From Paratissierella segnis (GTDB lineage Bacteria > Bacillota > Clostridia > Tissierellales > Tissierellaceae), in assembly GCF_014385195.1 (NCBI RefSeq), contig NZ_JACRTG010000028.1:17614-81613 (forward strand): DNA of 64,000 bases, written 5' to 3'. The notes under the pieces were generated by a model. It made no database searches. It saw only the letters and a list, made by a program, of their open reading frames with translations, and was not told the DNA's origin. Numbering within the stretch: position 1 is the stretch's first letter; the number at the start of each line of letters is the position of its first letter. The position numbers were made by a program, and so were the translations under genes. This document shows positions 45,989 to 54,086 of the stretch, piece after piece.

Positions 45989-46060
45989 TCACCTCCTTGG
46001 TACAATATCAGCATAGCTCACAACCCCACTCATATAGTATTTTGCGATTTTTTGAGGCAT
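45989..46060 (-). CDS. Candidate 23-residue ORF between EIIA and EIIB genes
   Basis: ATG 46060 has GAGGTG seven bases upstream and encodes MPQKIAKYYMSGVVSYADIV plus three residues. Its stop codon lies within the EIIB Shine-Dalgarno (AGG AGG TGA), six bases before the EIIB start, so translation of the two could be coupled. It fills an otherwise unexplained 100-base gap in a tight operon. It may be a leader peptide, a small protein or chance; I do not recognise it. Confidence 0.35.
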   Translation of the reverse strand: MPQKIAKYYMSGVVSYADIVPRR

Positions 46061-46093
46061 GGCAAGCACCTCACTAAAATATGGTCTAAGCCG

Positions 46094-46516
46094 TTACTTA
46101 CACTGTCTGCCATTAAGAGAATCGATTGATATATTTCTTATACCTTCTTTAGCCACTTCAGTACATCTTTCCGTCAATTGCTCTGCAGTTATATCTTTTT
46201 CCAGTCTTGCAATAAGTGCTTCTATAAGCATTGGAAGATTTACTCCTGTAATATAATAAAAATTTAACTTTTTTAAATTTTGTATAGCAATATTACTTGG
46301 ACTACCTCCAAAAATGTCAGTAAAAACAATCAATTCTTTACCCTGGCTTGTTTTTTGTGATATGTAATCACATACAGTCGAAGCTAACTCCGAAACATCA
46401 TCACCATGTTCAAGACCAAATGAATATATTTGCTCTTGCTTGCCTACAATCAATTCGGCACTCCTTATAAGTTCTTTACCAAATTTACCGTGTGTAATAA
46501 TAAGTATTTCAATCAT
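46094..46516 (-). CDS. Mannose-family PTS EIIA component
   Basis: The 140-residue protein starts MIEILIITHGKFGKELIRSA; the His in ITHGKFG is phosphorylated by HPr. A second family motif, VFTDIFGGSPSNIA, follows near residue 70. It is the first gene of the sugar operon, directly behind the sigma-54 promoter, with AAGGAG before the ATG. Confidence 0.94.
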   Translation of the reverse strand: MIEILIITHGKFGKELIRSAELIVGKQEQIYSFGLEHGDDVSELASTVCDYISQKTSQGKELIVFTDIFGGSPSNIAIQNLKKLNFYYITGVNLPMLIEALIARLEKDITAEQLTERCTEVAKEGIRNISIDSLNGRQCK

Positions 46517-46575
46517 CAGTACGCTCCTTGTTATTTTGTTTTAACTCAATTTATTTAATTCTAATGCTTAATATA

Positions 46576-46592
46576 AGCAAATACTGTGCCAA
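46576..46592 (-). promoter_or_regulatory. Sigma-54 (-24/-12) promoter of the PTS/sugar operon
   Basis: The minus strand reads TTGGCAC-AGTAT-TTGCT. The GG and GC doublets are exactly ten bases apart, matching the TGGCAC-N5-TTGC consensus. It lies 60 bases before the EIIA start. The LevR-type activator at the end of the operon is the expected partner. Confidence 0.88.
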
Positions 46593-46677
46593 GTTATGTA
46601 TCAGTCAAACGCACCGCAAAAATGCCCATAAAATTAGTAATATAATGTTTACAAATTCATTTTTATAACAAAAATGA

Positions 46678-46705
46678 TACGTGTATCAAGTTTTTGATAC
46701 ACGTA
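46678..46705. promoter_or_regulatory. 28-bp palindrome, candidate upstream activator site
   Basis: TACGTGTATCAA and TTGATACACGTA are perfect inverted repeats separated by four bases. The left arm contains a further near-palindrome, GATACGTGTATC. It lies about 90-115 bases upstream of the -24/-12 promoter, the usual distance for an enhancer-like site of a sigma-54 activator. No T run of terminator type follows it on the minus strand. Confidence 0.6.
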
Positions 46706-46745
46706 GATTTTTAGATTTAGAAAATTCACAGCTTCTAACTGTAAC

Positions 46746-46779
46746 AAAAAATCTACAACCTTTCGGTTGTAGATTTTTT
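46746..46779 (-). terminator. Terminator after hutH
   Basis: The perfect stem ATCTACAACC-GAAA-GGTTGTAGAT is flanked by A and T runs, 26 bases after the hutH stop. It can act in both directions. Confidence 0.88.
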
Positions 46780-46804
46780 AATCATCTTTATTTACATTTC
46801 AGAT

Positions 46805-48334
46805 TTATAGCAATTTCCCTATCTTATCTTCTACCTTATCGACTATCACATTGGATAATATTATATCCTCACATTGATTTATTTCAACATTCATTATTAT
46901 ATCGTCATGGATCATATCAACCTTTTCTCTGACTATATTGTATGCCTCATTGGTTCCTGCTCCTAAGCCTTTGTTTTCTCTTAAATCTATTGCTTGACAT
47001 GCCCCGAACAGCTCCATAGCCAATACTTTTCTCACATTACCAAGGATTTCTCTTGCTTTTCTAGCGGCTATTGTACCCATCGATACATGGTCTTCCTGAT
47101 TTGCAGATGAAGGAATGGAATCAACACTTGCCGGATGAGCCAATACTTTATTTTCAGAAACCAAAGCTGCAGAAGCATACTGAACTATCATAAATCCCGA
47201 GTTTACTCCGCCGTTTTCTGTAAGAAAAGCCGGTAATCCTTCGCTTAATGCCGGATTTACCAATCTTTCCAATCTTCTTTCAGAAGAGTTCGCAAGCTCT
47301 GAAAGCCCAATTGCAAGAAAATCAAATGCCTGTGCCATAGGTTCACCATGGAAATTTCCACCGGATATAACTTGTTCTTCATCAACAAAAATTAAAGGAT
47401 TATCGGTTGCAGCATTTATTTCATTTTCAACTTTTTCTTTCACATATTTAAAACAATCCTTAGAAGCTCCATGGATTTGAGGAATACATCTCAATGAATA
47501 AGCATCTTGTACTCTTATATCCCCTTGTCTGGTAGTATTTTTACTTCCTCTTAATATGTTCAGAAGGTTTTTAGCGGAATTTATTTGTCCTTCCTGCCCT
47601 CTTACTTCATGAACCTTAGGGTCAAAAGCATCGGTTATACCATTTAACGCTTCAGTTGTTAAAGCTGCAATTACATCTGCAGTTTTACTTAAATTAATGG
47701 CATCATAAACAGCATGGGCGCCTACTGAAGTCATGACTTGAGTTCCATTTATAAGGGCAAGCCCTTCTTTAGAAGTCAATTCAATCGTTTTGATTCCTGC
47801 CTTATCCATAGCTTCTTTCCCTGTTAATTTTTCCCCTTTATAAATAGCTTCACCTTCACCTAACATTACCAATACCATGTGAGCTAAAGGAGCTAAATCT
47901 CCACTTGAGCCTAAAGATCCTTTTTCCGGAATTATCGGATGTACACCTTTGTTGAGCATATCTATCAGTGTCTGCAATGTTAACAATCTGATTCCGGAAT
48001 ACCCTTTTGCCAAAGCATTAACTCTAAGCAGCATTATACCTCTTACTATTTCTTCATCAAAAGGATTGCCAATCCCGCAAGAATGACTCATAATAAGATT
48101 TTTTTGCAAAGCCTTTGTTTCGTCTCCGGTAACAGTTACATTACTGAACTTTCCAAAGCCGGTAGTAATACCATAAACGACCTTACCCTCTTCAACATAT
48201 CTATCTACAAGGGCTCTCGCCTTGTTTACTTTCTCAATTGATTCTTCTGTCAATTCAACACTTGCATGATTTCTAGTTACGTCTATGAACTGATCTAATG
48301 TCAAACTGTTTCCGTCTATAAATATATGCCCCAT
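46805..48334 (-). CDS. hutH: Histidine ammonia-lyase
   Basis: The protein has 509 residues from ATG 48334, which has TTGGAGGA upstream; the frame extends to 48418 without a ribosome site. It belongs to the MIO-cofactor aromatic lyase family. The conserved loop reads GSLGSSGDLAPLAHM with the MIO triad Ser143-Ser144-Gly145, where most enzymes have Ala-Ser-Gly. Other family motifs are YGITTGFGKF, QDAYSLRC and SSANQEDHVSMG. It deaminates histidine to urocanate. No hutU, hutI or hutG lies nearby, so the rest of the pathway must be elsewhere or urocanate is an end product. Confidence 0.93.
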   Translation of the reverse strand: MGHIFIDGNSLTLDQFIDVTRNHASVELTEESIEKVNKARALVDRYVEEGKVVYGITTGFGKFSNVTVTGDETKALQKNLIMSHSCGIGNPFDEEIVRGIMLLRVNALAKGYSGIRLLTLQTLIDMLNKGVHPIIPEKGSLGSSGDLAPLAHMVLVMLGEGEAIYKGEKLTGKEAMDKAGIKTIELTSKEGLALINGTQVMTSVGAHAVYDAINLSKTADVIAALTTEALNGITDAFDPKVHEVRGQEGQINSAKNLLNILRGSKNTTRQGDIRVQDAYSLRCIPQIHGASKDCFKYVKEKVENEINAATDNPLIFVDEEQVISGGNFHGEPMAQAFDFLAIGLSELANSSERRLERLVNPALSEGLPAFLTENGGVNSGFMIVQYASAALVSENKVLAHPASVDSIPSSANQEDHVSMGTIAARKAREILGNVRKVLAMELFGACQAIDLRENKGLGAGTNEAYNIVREKVDMIHDDIIMNVEINQCEDIILSNVIVDKVEDKIGKLL

Positions 48335-48818
48335 TTTTATTCCTCCAATTTTATTATCTATAGGATTATATTGTAATAATTTATTATACCTAATAATTAT
48401 CCCCCACCAACTATTCACTAATTCTTTATCTGCACATCAGGAATTGTAATATAATCTATTCATTTAAACTTTTTGCTATAGTAAATTACAGTTCTACTGA
48501 ATTTTCATTTCTTACTCAAGCACGTCTTGCGACACCACCCAAATTTCAAATACTTCTTAATCAAACTGTATTGCATCCAATTTTAAAATTACACTTCCTT
48601 TACACTCATCAATTGTCTTTCCATAGATCCTTTCACTTCTAACTATGCTCCACCAAAAGAAACTATTTTATCTACATGAATCTTAAGTATGTTGGATATT
48701 TAGTTGTTCATTTTAAATCATTAGCTTTATACATGTTCTTTAAGGTTAAAGAAAGTAGAATCATTTTAATTCCTACCCATGCTTAAATCTATTTATTGAG
48801 ATTTTTTTATAATACAAA
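48335..48818 (-). other. Intergenic region upstream of hutH
   Basis: It contains the hutH promoter near 48383-48410. The remaining roughly 400 bases up to the YfcC stop have scattered stops in all frames. I see no gene and no recognised RNA, and no terminator after the YfcC gene. Confidence 0.4.
48383..48410 (-). promoter_or_regulatory. Candidate sigma-A promoter of hutH
   Basis: The minus strand reads TTGGTG, 16 bases, TATAAT, about 50 bases before the hutH start. Confidence 0.55.
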
Positions 48819-50222
48819 TTATTGAAACGATATTGCTATTGCAATTACTAACATAATTAATTGTAAAATAAATAGAACTACAAATAGAGGCACATAGAAT
48901 TTCCACCATTTCTCAATTTTGACTCCTGCAATTCCACAAATTATAGCTGCAGATGCTGTTGGCCAAATAATATCTGTTATTCCATCAGCAAAATTAAATG
49001 CTAATACAGAAACTTGGCGTTGAATGCCAAGTACATCAGCTAAAGGTGCCATTATTGGCATACTAGTAGCTGCTTGTCCAGAACCAGAAGGAATAAAAAA
49101 GCTAAGTATTCCTTGAACTACCAACATAGCAGGTCCAGCTAACAACTTTGGTATATTTATCAATGGGATTGATAAACCATATACTACTGTATCTATTATA
49201 TTGCCATCCTGCAATACAATTAATATTCCCCTTGCTAAACCAATTACTAAACAAGATACTGCAATATCTTGAAAATGTATAGCTATTTTTTCTGCTATTC
49301 CATTTGGACTCCAACCCATAATTATAGCACTTACCAATCCCATAAGTAAGAACAAAGCACATAGCTCTTCTAAATACCATCCATACTGACTAGTACCATA
49401 AACCATAATCACAACTCCAACAGCGAGAACAAGCAAAACTAATTTTTCTCTAAACCCAAATGCTTGATTTATTAAGTCATCTTCTCTCATACTAATATTG
49501 CTAAAATCATCTCCATAAACTAAACTTTTTTCAGGACTAGATTGTATCTTTAAAGCATATCTAACAGTGTAAATTGATGCAATTATAATTAATATTATAT
49601 GATCTAAAATTCTAAACCAACTACCGGAAAGAAGTGGTACACCAGCTATAGTTTGAGCCATCCCTACAGTAAATGGATTCATAAATGCTCCACAATATCC
49701 AAGTCCGCAACCAAGAGCTACAATTGCTAAACCTACTACTGCATCATAGCCCATAGCAATTGCAATACCAACGAATATGGGAATGAAAGGAAACATCTCT
49801 TCAAAAACACCAACCGTTGATGAAAGTGCTCCTATTAATGTTATAAAAATTGGAATTATTATAACTCTAGTTTTTCCTCTTAAAATTCTAAGTAAATATG
49901 CTACCAATCCATTAAATGCTCCACTATCAATGATAAGTCCAATAGAAGCATAAGAAATAAATACAAAAAATATTACATCTGCTGCATCCACCATGCCCCT
50001 ATAAATAGATGTAATCATTTGGAAAAATCCTACTGGCATTGACTCTACTCTATGATATGTACCTGGCATTACAACTAATCTACCATTTTCATTCAATTGA
50101 CGTTCAAATTCTCCAGCAGGAAGCACCCAAGTTAAAATTGTACATACAATAATAATACTAACCAACAAAGCATAAATATGCGGTACGCTAAATTTTTTCT
50201 TTTTAATGCTTTTTTCTCTCAT
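48819..50222 (-). CDS. YfcC-family transporter (DcuC-like, amino-acid or peptide carrier)
   Basis: The protein has 467 residues from ATG 50222 (AAAGGAA upstream); the frame is open to 50276. It has 11-13 predicted membrane helices. Family features are the PHIYALLVSIIIVCTILTWV opening followed by LPAGEF, a duplicated architecture, and the conserved FIPSGSGQAATSMPIMAPLA loop. YfcC proteins belong to the C4-dicarboxylate-carrier-like group and are often annotated as basic-amino-acid antiporters; some are linked with peptidases. The gene lies 84 bases downstream of the dipeptidase, so import of dipeptides or export of a released amino acid is a reasonable guess. Confidence 0.85.
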   Translation of the reverse strand: MREKSIKKKKFSVPHIYALLVSIIIVCTILTWVLPAGEFERQLNENGRLVVMPGTYHRVESMPVGFFQMITSIYRGMVDAADVIFFVFISYASIGLIIDSGAFNGLVAYLLRILRGKTRVIIIPIFITLIGALSSTVGVFEEMFPFIPIFVGIAIAMGYDAVVGLAIVALGCGLGYCGAFMNPFTVGMAQTIAGVPLLSGSWFRILDHIILIIIASIYTVRYALKIQSSPEKSLVYGDDFSNISMREDDLINQAFGFREKLVLLVLAVGVVIMVYGTSQYGWYLEELCALFLLMGLVSAIIMGWSPNGIAEKIAIHFQDIAVSCLVIGLARGILIVLQDGNIIDTVVYGLSIPLINIPKLLAGPAMLVVQGILSFFIPSGSGQAATSMPIMAPLADVLGIQRQVSVLAFNFADGITDIIWPTASAAIICGIAGVKIEKWWKFYVPLFVVLFILQLIMLVIAIAISFQ

Positions 50223-50306
50223 ACTTAATAATTCCTTTCTCTTTATAATTTTATTAAATAATACTTGCAACGTCATATGATTTTTATATACAAGTTATTT
50301 TATTAT

Positions 50307-51737
50307 TTAGAATTTTGCAAACTCTAATATTTCTATCAAATTTTTATAAAAATATTTTAAGGAGCTAATACTAAATGCTTCCATGGGAGAATGAAAATTC
50401 CAAGAATTCGGTCCCAAGGACACAATATCCATTCCATCTTTTTTATGATCAAAAAAACCACTTTCTAAACCCGCATGAACGGCTACTATTTCAACTTGTT
50501 CTCTATTATTTTTCGTATAGACAGATTCAACCAAGCTCCTAAGTTTAGATTCTTTTTTGTATTGCCAATTATAATACTCACCATACGTTTTGTAATCTAA
50601 TCCATATGTTTTTGCTATTATTTTTAACTTTTCAACTATAAAATCTCTTTGTGAATCATAGCTCGCTCTAATATCTGAAATGATGACCATTTTATCATCT
50701 CTAATGAATATTTCACCAAGGTTACAAGAGCAATCAACCAAGTTTTCAAAACTATTACTCATTATTTGTATATCTACAGGACTAGTTAATATATAATTTT
50801 TTATATCATTAAATGTTTTACATTTTATAGGGTTTTTATTTGACTTAGTTTCTTTTATCTCAATTTTTATAGAATCTGTACTATTTGGAAATTCCAAAAT
50901 TAATATTTCTCTAAATTCTTCAACCAATTTTTCTAAAGAATTAGAATCTTTTTTAGAAATTCTTATTGTAGCAGAACTTTCTCTTGGAATAGCCAATCTA
51001 AAGCTTCCACCTGAAATATCTAACAAATAAAAATCTAAATCTGATAACAAATGTAATAATCGAAACAATAATATATTTGTGTTTCCTCTTCCTTTATGAA
51101 TATCTTCACCAGAATGTCCCCCCTGAAATCCAGAAATTGAAATTTTACAATCTATAAATTCTCCTTCTAGTTCTGCATAACATAATTGTTTATATCCATC
51201 AAATGTTATTCCCCCTGCAGAAGCACATACAATCTGATTATCATTACAACAATCTAAATTGATTAAATATTTACTTTGTATTAAGTTTATATCAAAATTA
51301 GCTGCACCACTAAAATCCTCCTCTTCAGCACTTGTAAATATCCCTTCTAACTTCGGATGTTTTAGGGTATTGTCATCAAATAATGCTAAAATAATTGCCA
51401 TACCTAAACCATTATCTGCACCTAGTGTAGTCCTCCCCCTTGTAGATACAATATCTCCATCTATAAAATATTCAATAGGATCATTTAAAAAATCATGTTC
51501 TACTCCTAAAGCCTTTTCTGCGACCATATCTGTATGCGCCTGAAGAGCAATTGGTTTATAGGATTCATAACCAAGACTTGCTGGTTTTATCATAAATATA
51601 TTTTTATATTCATCACTTTCCACATAAATATTTCTTTCTTTTGCCCAATTATATAAATAATCTCTTATCTTTTCTTCATGAAAACTTGGGCGCGGAATTT
51701 TTGTAATAGCATCAAATTCTTTTAATACAGAACTCAT
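50307..51737 (-). CDS. pepD: Aminoacyl-histidine dipeptidase-type M20 peptidase (PepD/carnosinase)
   Basis: The 476-residue M20/M28-clan dipeptidase has zinc-site motifs LQAHTDMV, GADNGLGMA with the bridging Asp, FTSAEEEDFSGA with the general base Glu, and a late HAGLESGFF. Such enzymes cleave X-His dipeptides with broad specificity. The start is uncertain. ATG 51737 gives the usual MSSVLKEFDAITKIPRP N-terminus but has a weak ribosome site. TTG 51761 is in frame. The best Shine-Dalgarno (AAAGGAG) serves an out-of-frame ATG at 51774. It is followed by the YfcC transporter gene. A histidine link with hutH further downstream is possible. Confidence 0.88.
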   Translation of the reverse strand: MSSVLKEFDAITKIPRPSFHEEKIRDYLYNWAKERNIYVESDEYKNIFMIKPASLGYESYKPIALQAHTDMVAEKALGVEHDFLNDPIEYFIDGDIVSTRGRTTLGADNGLGMAIILALFDDNTLKHPKLEGIFTSAEEEDFSGAANFDINLIQSKYLINLDCCNDNQIVCASAGGITFDGYKQLCYAELEGEFIDCKISISGFQGGHSGEDIHKGRGNTNILLFRLLHLLSDLDFYLLDISGGSFRLAIPRESSATIRISKKDSNSLEKLVEEFREILILEFPNSTDSIKIEIKETKSNKNPIKCKTFNDIKNYILTSPVDIQIMSNSFENLVDCSCNLGEIFIRDDKMVIISDIRASYDSQRDFIVEKLKIIAKTYGLDYKTYGEYYNWQYKKESKLRSLVESVYTKNNREQVEIVAVHAGLESGFFDHKKDGMDIVSLGPNSWNFHSPMEAFSISSLKYFYKNLIEILEFAKF

Positions 51738-51980
51738 AATATCTTTGTATGATATAGTCAATGACTAAAGTCATACTCTCCTTTCTTTTTTATTGTATCT
51801 ATCCACTATAATTATAGACGATGCGGAATTTTTATAATATTCTATAGTCTTTTTGCCACCGTCTTTTTAATAACTTATAGCTGGATAGATTATAAACTTT
51901 TATCTCCTACACAAGGCTATGAGATTAAAACCAGATAGGAGTCAAAACAGTTGTTCAATTTATCTCTAAAAATATGATTT

Positions 51981-52512
51981 ATGACTTATGTTGGCATTAA
52001 TATTACAAAGTCATAATTCAATCTTTTAGCTTTACTAATGATTCTGAAGGTTTCTATTTACTAGTAGATAAGCTCAAAACCCTTGATTAAGAAAATCTTC
52101 TCATTATACTTTAATTAATTTTCTCATTATGAGAAAATTCCATTTGTTATCTTTACAATATAGTCTACCATATTACTGCTATTAAGCCTATTCAAACTGC
52201 TATTTTAATAAAGTTAAATATTCGTAAAATTAACTAATCTAAATGATATAACTGCCTTACAACTTACTTATTTGGGTAACCTTAAAAAAGACCTTCAATG
52301 GGTTACTTTTGAAGAAGGTATCTATTTAAAAGATCTAGTTAAGTCATCGTTAAACACCGGTGATGATGCCCATTTATTCACATAACTTAAACTATATCTC
52401 AAATCAAGTTACTAGTAATGCAAATTCAACTCTTGGTCATGTTGTTTATAAGTTGATTTTTATAATATTTAAAATACCAAAAGATAATGTTATCTTAAAT
52501 TTAAAATGAATA
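51981..52512 (+). mobile_element. Eroded IS110-family transposase remnant
   Basis: On the plus strand ATG 51981 begins MTYVGINITKS, the start of IS110 transposases (YVGIDISK, with the first catalytic Asp changed to Asn). After a stop, another frame reads QSFSFTNDSEGFYLLVDKLK, the next conserved N-terminal segment. Near 52430-52512 LGHVVYKLIFIIFKIPKDN resembles the IS110 C-terminus. The middle is missing, so the element is long dead. No terminal structures could be defined. Confidence 0.45.
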
Positions 52513-53202
52513 TATTCAAAATTCATATTTGAAAAAAACCTATTCTAAATATGCTTATTTAAGCACGCATTTTATTCAGCTAATACTTTTTCATTATTCT
52601 TTGGCATTTTTAATATTTTAGCTTAAAAACTCATATTCTCCTCCTCTTTAATCGATGGATCATTCCGTTGATTTTATACCGATTTCATTTTAATGCAATC
52701 TTAAATGCTTTTTCTGCTACAATGCCAAAATTTACTTTAGCTTTAAGATTGCAGTGGAGCATACCCCCTTTCAAAAGCATTTTTATTCAGCCTTATGCTT
52801 TAACTCGATGAACATCTATATTCTTTCGACTAAACTCGACTAAAACCCTCATAATGACAATGTTGCAATTTTCATACCAATATTTCAAACATAGTTAAAT
52901 ACAATATCCCCGTGATATCGCTTTCATTAGATAAAATAGTTAATATTTCATTGTGTGAAAATCAAACACCTTTATGTACATAACATGGATTTGCTCCGCT
53001 ACTGATTTTACAACACTATGTCTTAAAATCGTACACTCTGGTCAGAAATTCCCTTAATTTCCTTTATAATTTCCAGTTTCTTAGCATATTTGCTTATATT
53101 CTATATATTTATTATCATTTAAACTTCCCATTATATCAAGCCATTTCTGTAATATTCGCCCATTTGTATGCAATCTTTCAGCTCGAAGTTCAAGTTTAAA
53201 TT

Positions 53203-53240
53203 CAAAAAAAGATAGGAACTATAACACTCCTATCTTTTTG
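53203..53240 (-). terminator. Terminator of the degV remnant
   Basis: The minus-strand stem AAAGATAGGA/TCCTATCTTT with a loop of about nine bases is followed by a T run, just after the remnant stop. Confidence 0.7.
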
Positions 53241-53255
53241 AACAAGGTTCATATT

Positions 53256-53394
53256 CTACAATGAGTTATGCAGAACATCTGCCGGCATATCCTTTGCTAT
53301 GCGTTCAGCTGTCTCTATTATAAGCAGCCCTGTACCTGTAGAGAGATTGCATGAATCAACATGTACTATCTGCACTTAGAATAATTTTTTTCAT
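53256..53394 (-). pseudogene. degV remnant with internal deletion
   Basis: GGAGGTGG precedes ATG 53394 and the frame MKKIILSADSTC, the typical DegV N-terminus, which then stops. In the next frame HVDSCNLSTGTGLLIIETAE and RIAKDMPADVLHN follow, matching a later DegV segment (VIDSxNLSTG). Roughly 90 codons between them and the whole C-terminal half are gone. DegV (FakB-type) proteins bind fatty acids for phosphorylation. Divergent tetR-degV pairs are common in Firmicutes, which explains the intact tetR gene next door. Confidence 0.65.
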
Positions 53395-53424
53395 TTATTC
53401 CACCTCCCTATGTTGAAATTTTAA

Positions 53425-53460
53425 GGTTGATTTTTTCCTTAATGTTTATTATACTTAATG
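53425..53460 (+). promoter_or_regulatory. Candidate promoter of the TetR-family gene
   Basis: TTGATT, 17 bases, TATACT lies about 80 bases before the start codon. A dyad GTTA-TAATTG-TAAC at 53465-53478 just downstream could be its own operator. Confidence 0.45.
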
Positions 53461-53534
53461 AGATGTTATAATTGTAACGCCATATATGGTATTTTTCAAT
53501 AAAAATTAAAGTAGATGTTATAAAAGGAGATATT

Positions 53535-54056
53535 ATGTCACTTACTTCAAATTTAGAAATTAAAAAATTAACAAGAGAAAGTATTCAAACTGCATTGATA
53601 CTACTTTTGCAGGAAAAAAAATGGGAAGATATTACCATAACCAATATTGTTGAAAGGGCTGGTGTATCTCGTATGGCTTATTATCGCAATTATGAATCTA
53701 AAGAAGATATTCTTAAGGATATCTCTGATGATTTTATGGCAAAACTTACAGAGATAACTCTTCCATATATTCAAGCAAAAAAGTGGTATGACTATTGGAA
53801 AATCATATTTGATTATATTGCTCAAGAGGTAGAAAGCAGCAAACTATTATTGGGATACAACTATAAAGTATTTTTTCTGGATTATTTAAATGATTTTTGT
53901 TCCAATAGATTAGAAGACTGTTCCATATCAGAGCATTATCGAATTTATGGGCAGATCGGTTTGTTTTTTAACATTATTGTGGAATGGATTGAAAATGATA
54001 TGCCCATTAGTTCTGAGGAGCTAGCACAGATTTGCTTTGAATTAGTCAATATTTAA
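53535..54056 (+). CDS. TetR/AcrR-family transcriptional regulator
   Basis: The 173-residue protein has an N-terminal HTH at about residues 12-58 (KKWEDITITNIVERAGVSRM, AYYRNYESKEDIL) and a C-terminal ligand domain of the TetR_C_8/DhaS-like type. AAAAGGAGA precedes the ATG. It is the only intact plus-strand protein gene here and is divergent from the degV remnant, its probable former target. With that partner dead it may control something else or only itself. Confidence 0.9.
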   Translation: MSLTSNLEIKKLTRESIQTALILLLQEKKWEDITITNIVERAGVSRMAYYRNYESKEDILKDISDDFMAKLTEITLPYIQAKKWYDYWKIIFDYIAQEVESSKLLLGYNYKVFFLDYLNDFCSNRLEDCSISEHYRIYGQIGLFFNIIVEWIENDMPISSEELAQICFELVNI

Positions 54057-54086
54057 AAACTACAACCTCTCGGTTGTAGTTTTTGC
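54055..54086. terminator. Bidirectional terminator between tetR and the baeRF-like gene
   Basis: AAAAACTACAACC-TCTC-GGTTGTAGTTTTT is a perfect stem with A and T runs on both sides. It ends the convergent genes on both strands. Confidence 0.85.

Larger units (their letters stand above)
51775..53255. other. 1.5-kb gene desert with mobile-element and gene remnants
   Basis: There is no intact gene. The part from 51981 to about 52510 holds IS110-like pieces (separate entry). A plus-strand frame near 52240-52386 encodes GNLKKDLQWVTFEEGIYLKD and then TGDDAHLF, which I do not recognise; it may belong to the same element. From about 52520 to 53200 I see nothing coding. The region ends at a terminator that belonged to the decayed degV gene. 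Confidence 0.5.

Noticed and set aside
45565..46077. Plus-strand 170-codon frame
   Set aside because: Antisense to the PTS EIIB gene, with no supporting promoter or ribosome site.
48421..48818. Possible gene between hutH and the YfcC gene
   Set aside because: All frames are interrupted often, with no ribosome site and no recognisable segment.
49102..49380. Minus-strand 92-codon frame inside the YfcC gene
   Set aside because: Alternative frame within a well-supported membrane transporter; no independent start signal.
46747..54086. Similar hairpins at 46747-46778 and 54055-54086 as a dispersed repeat
   Set aside because: Both are CTACAACC/GGTTGTAG terminator stems with different flanks; convergent terminator sequence is enough to explain them.
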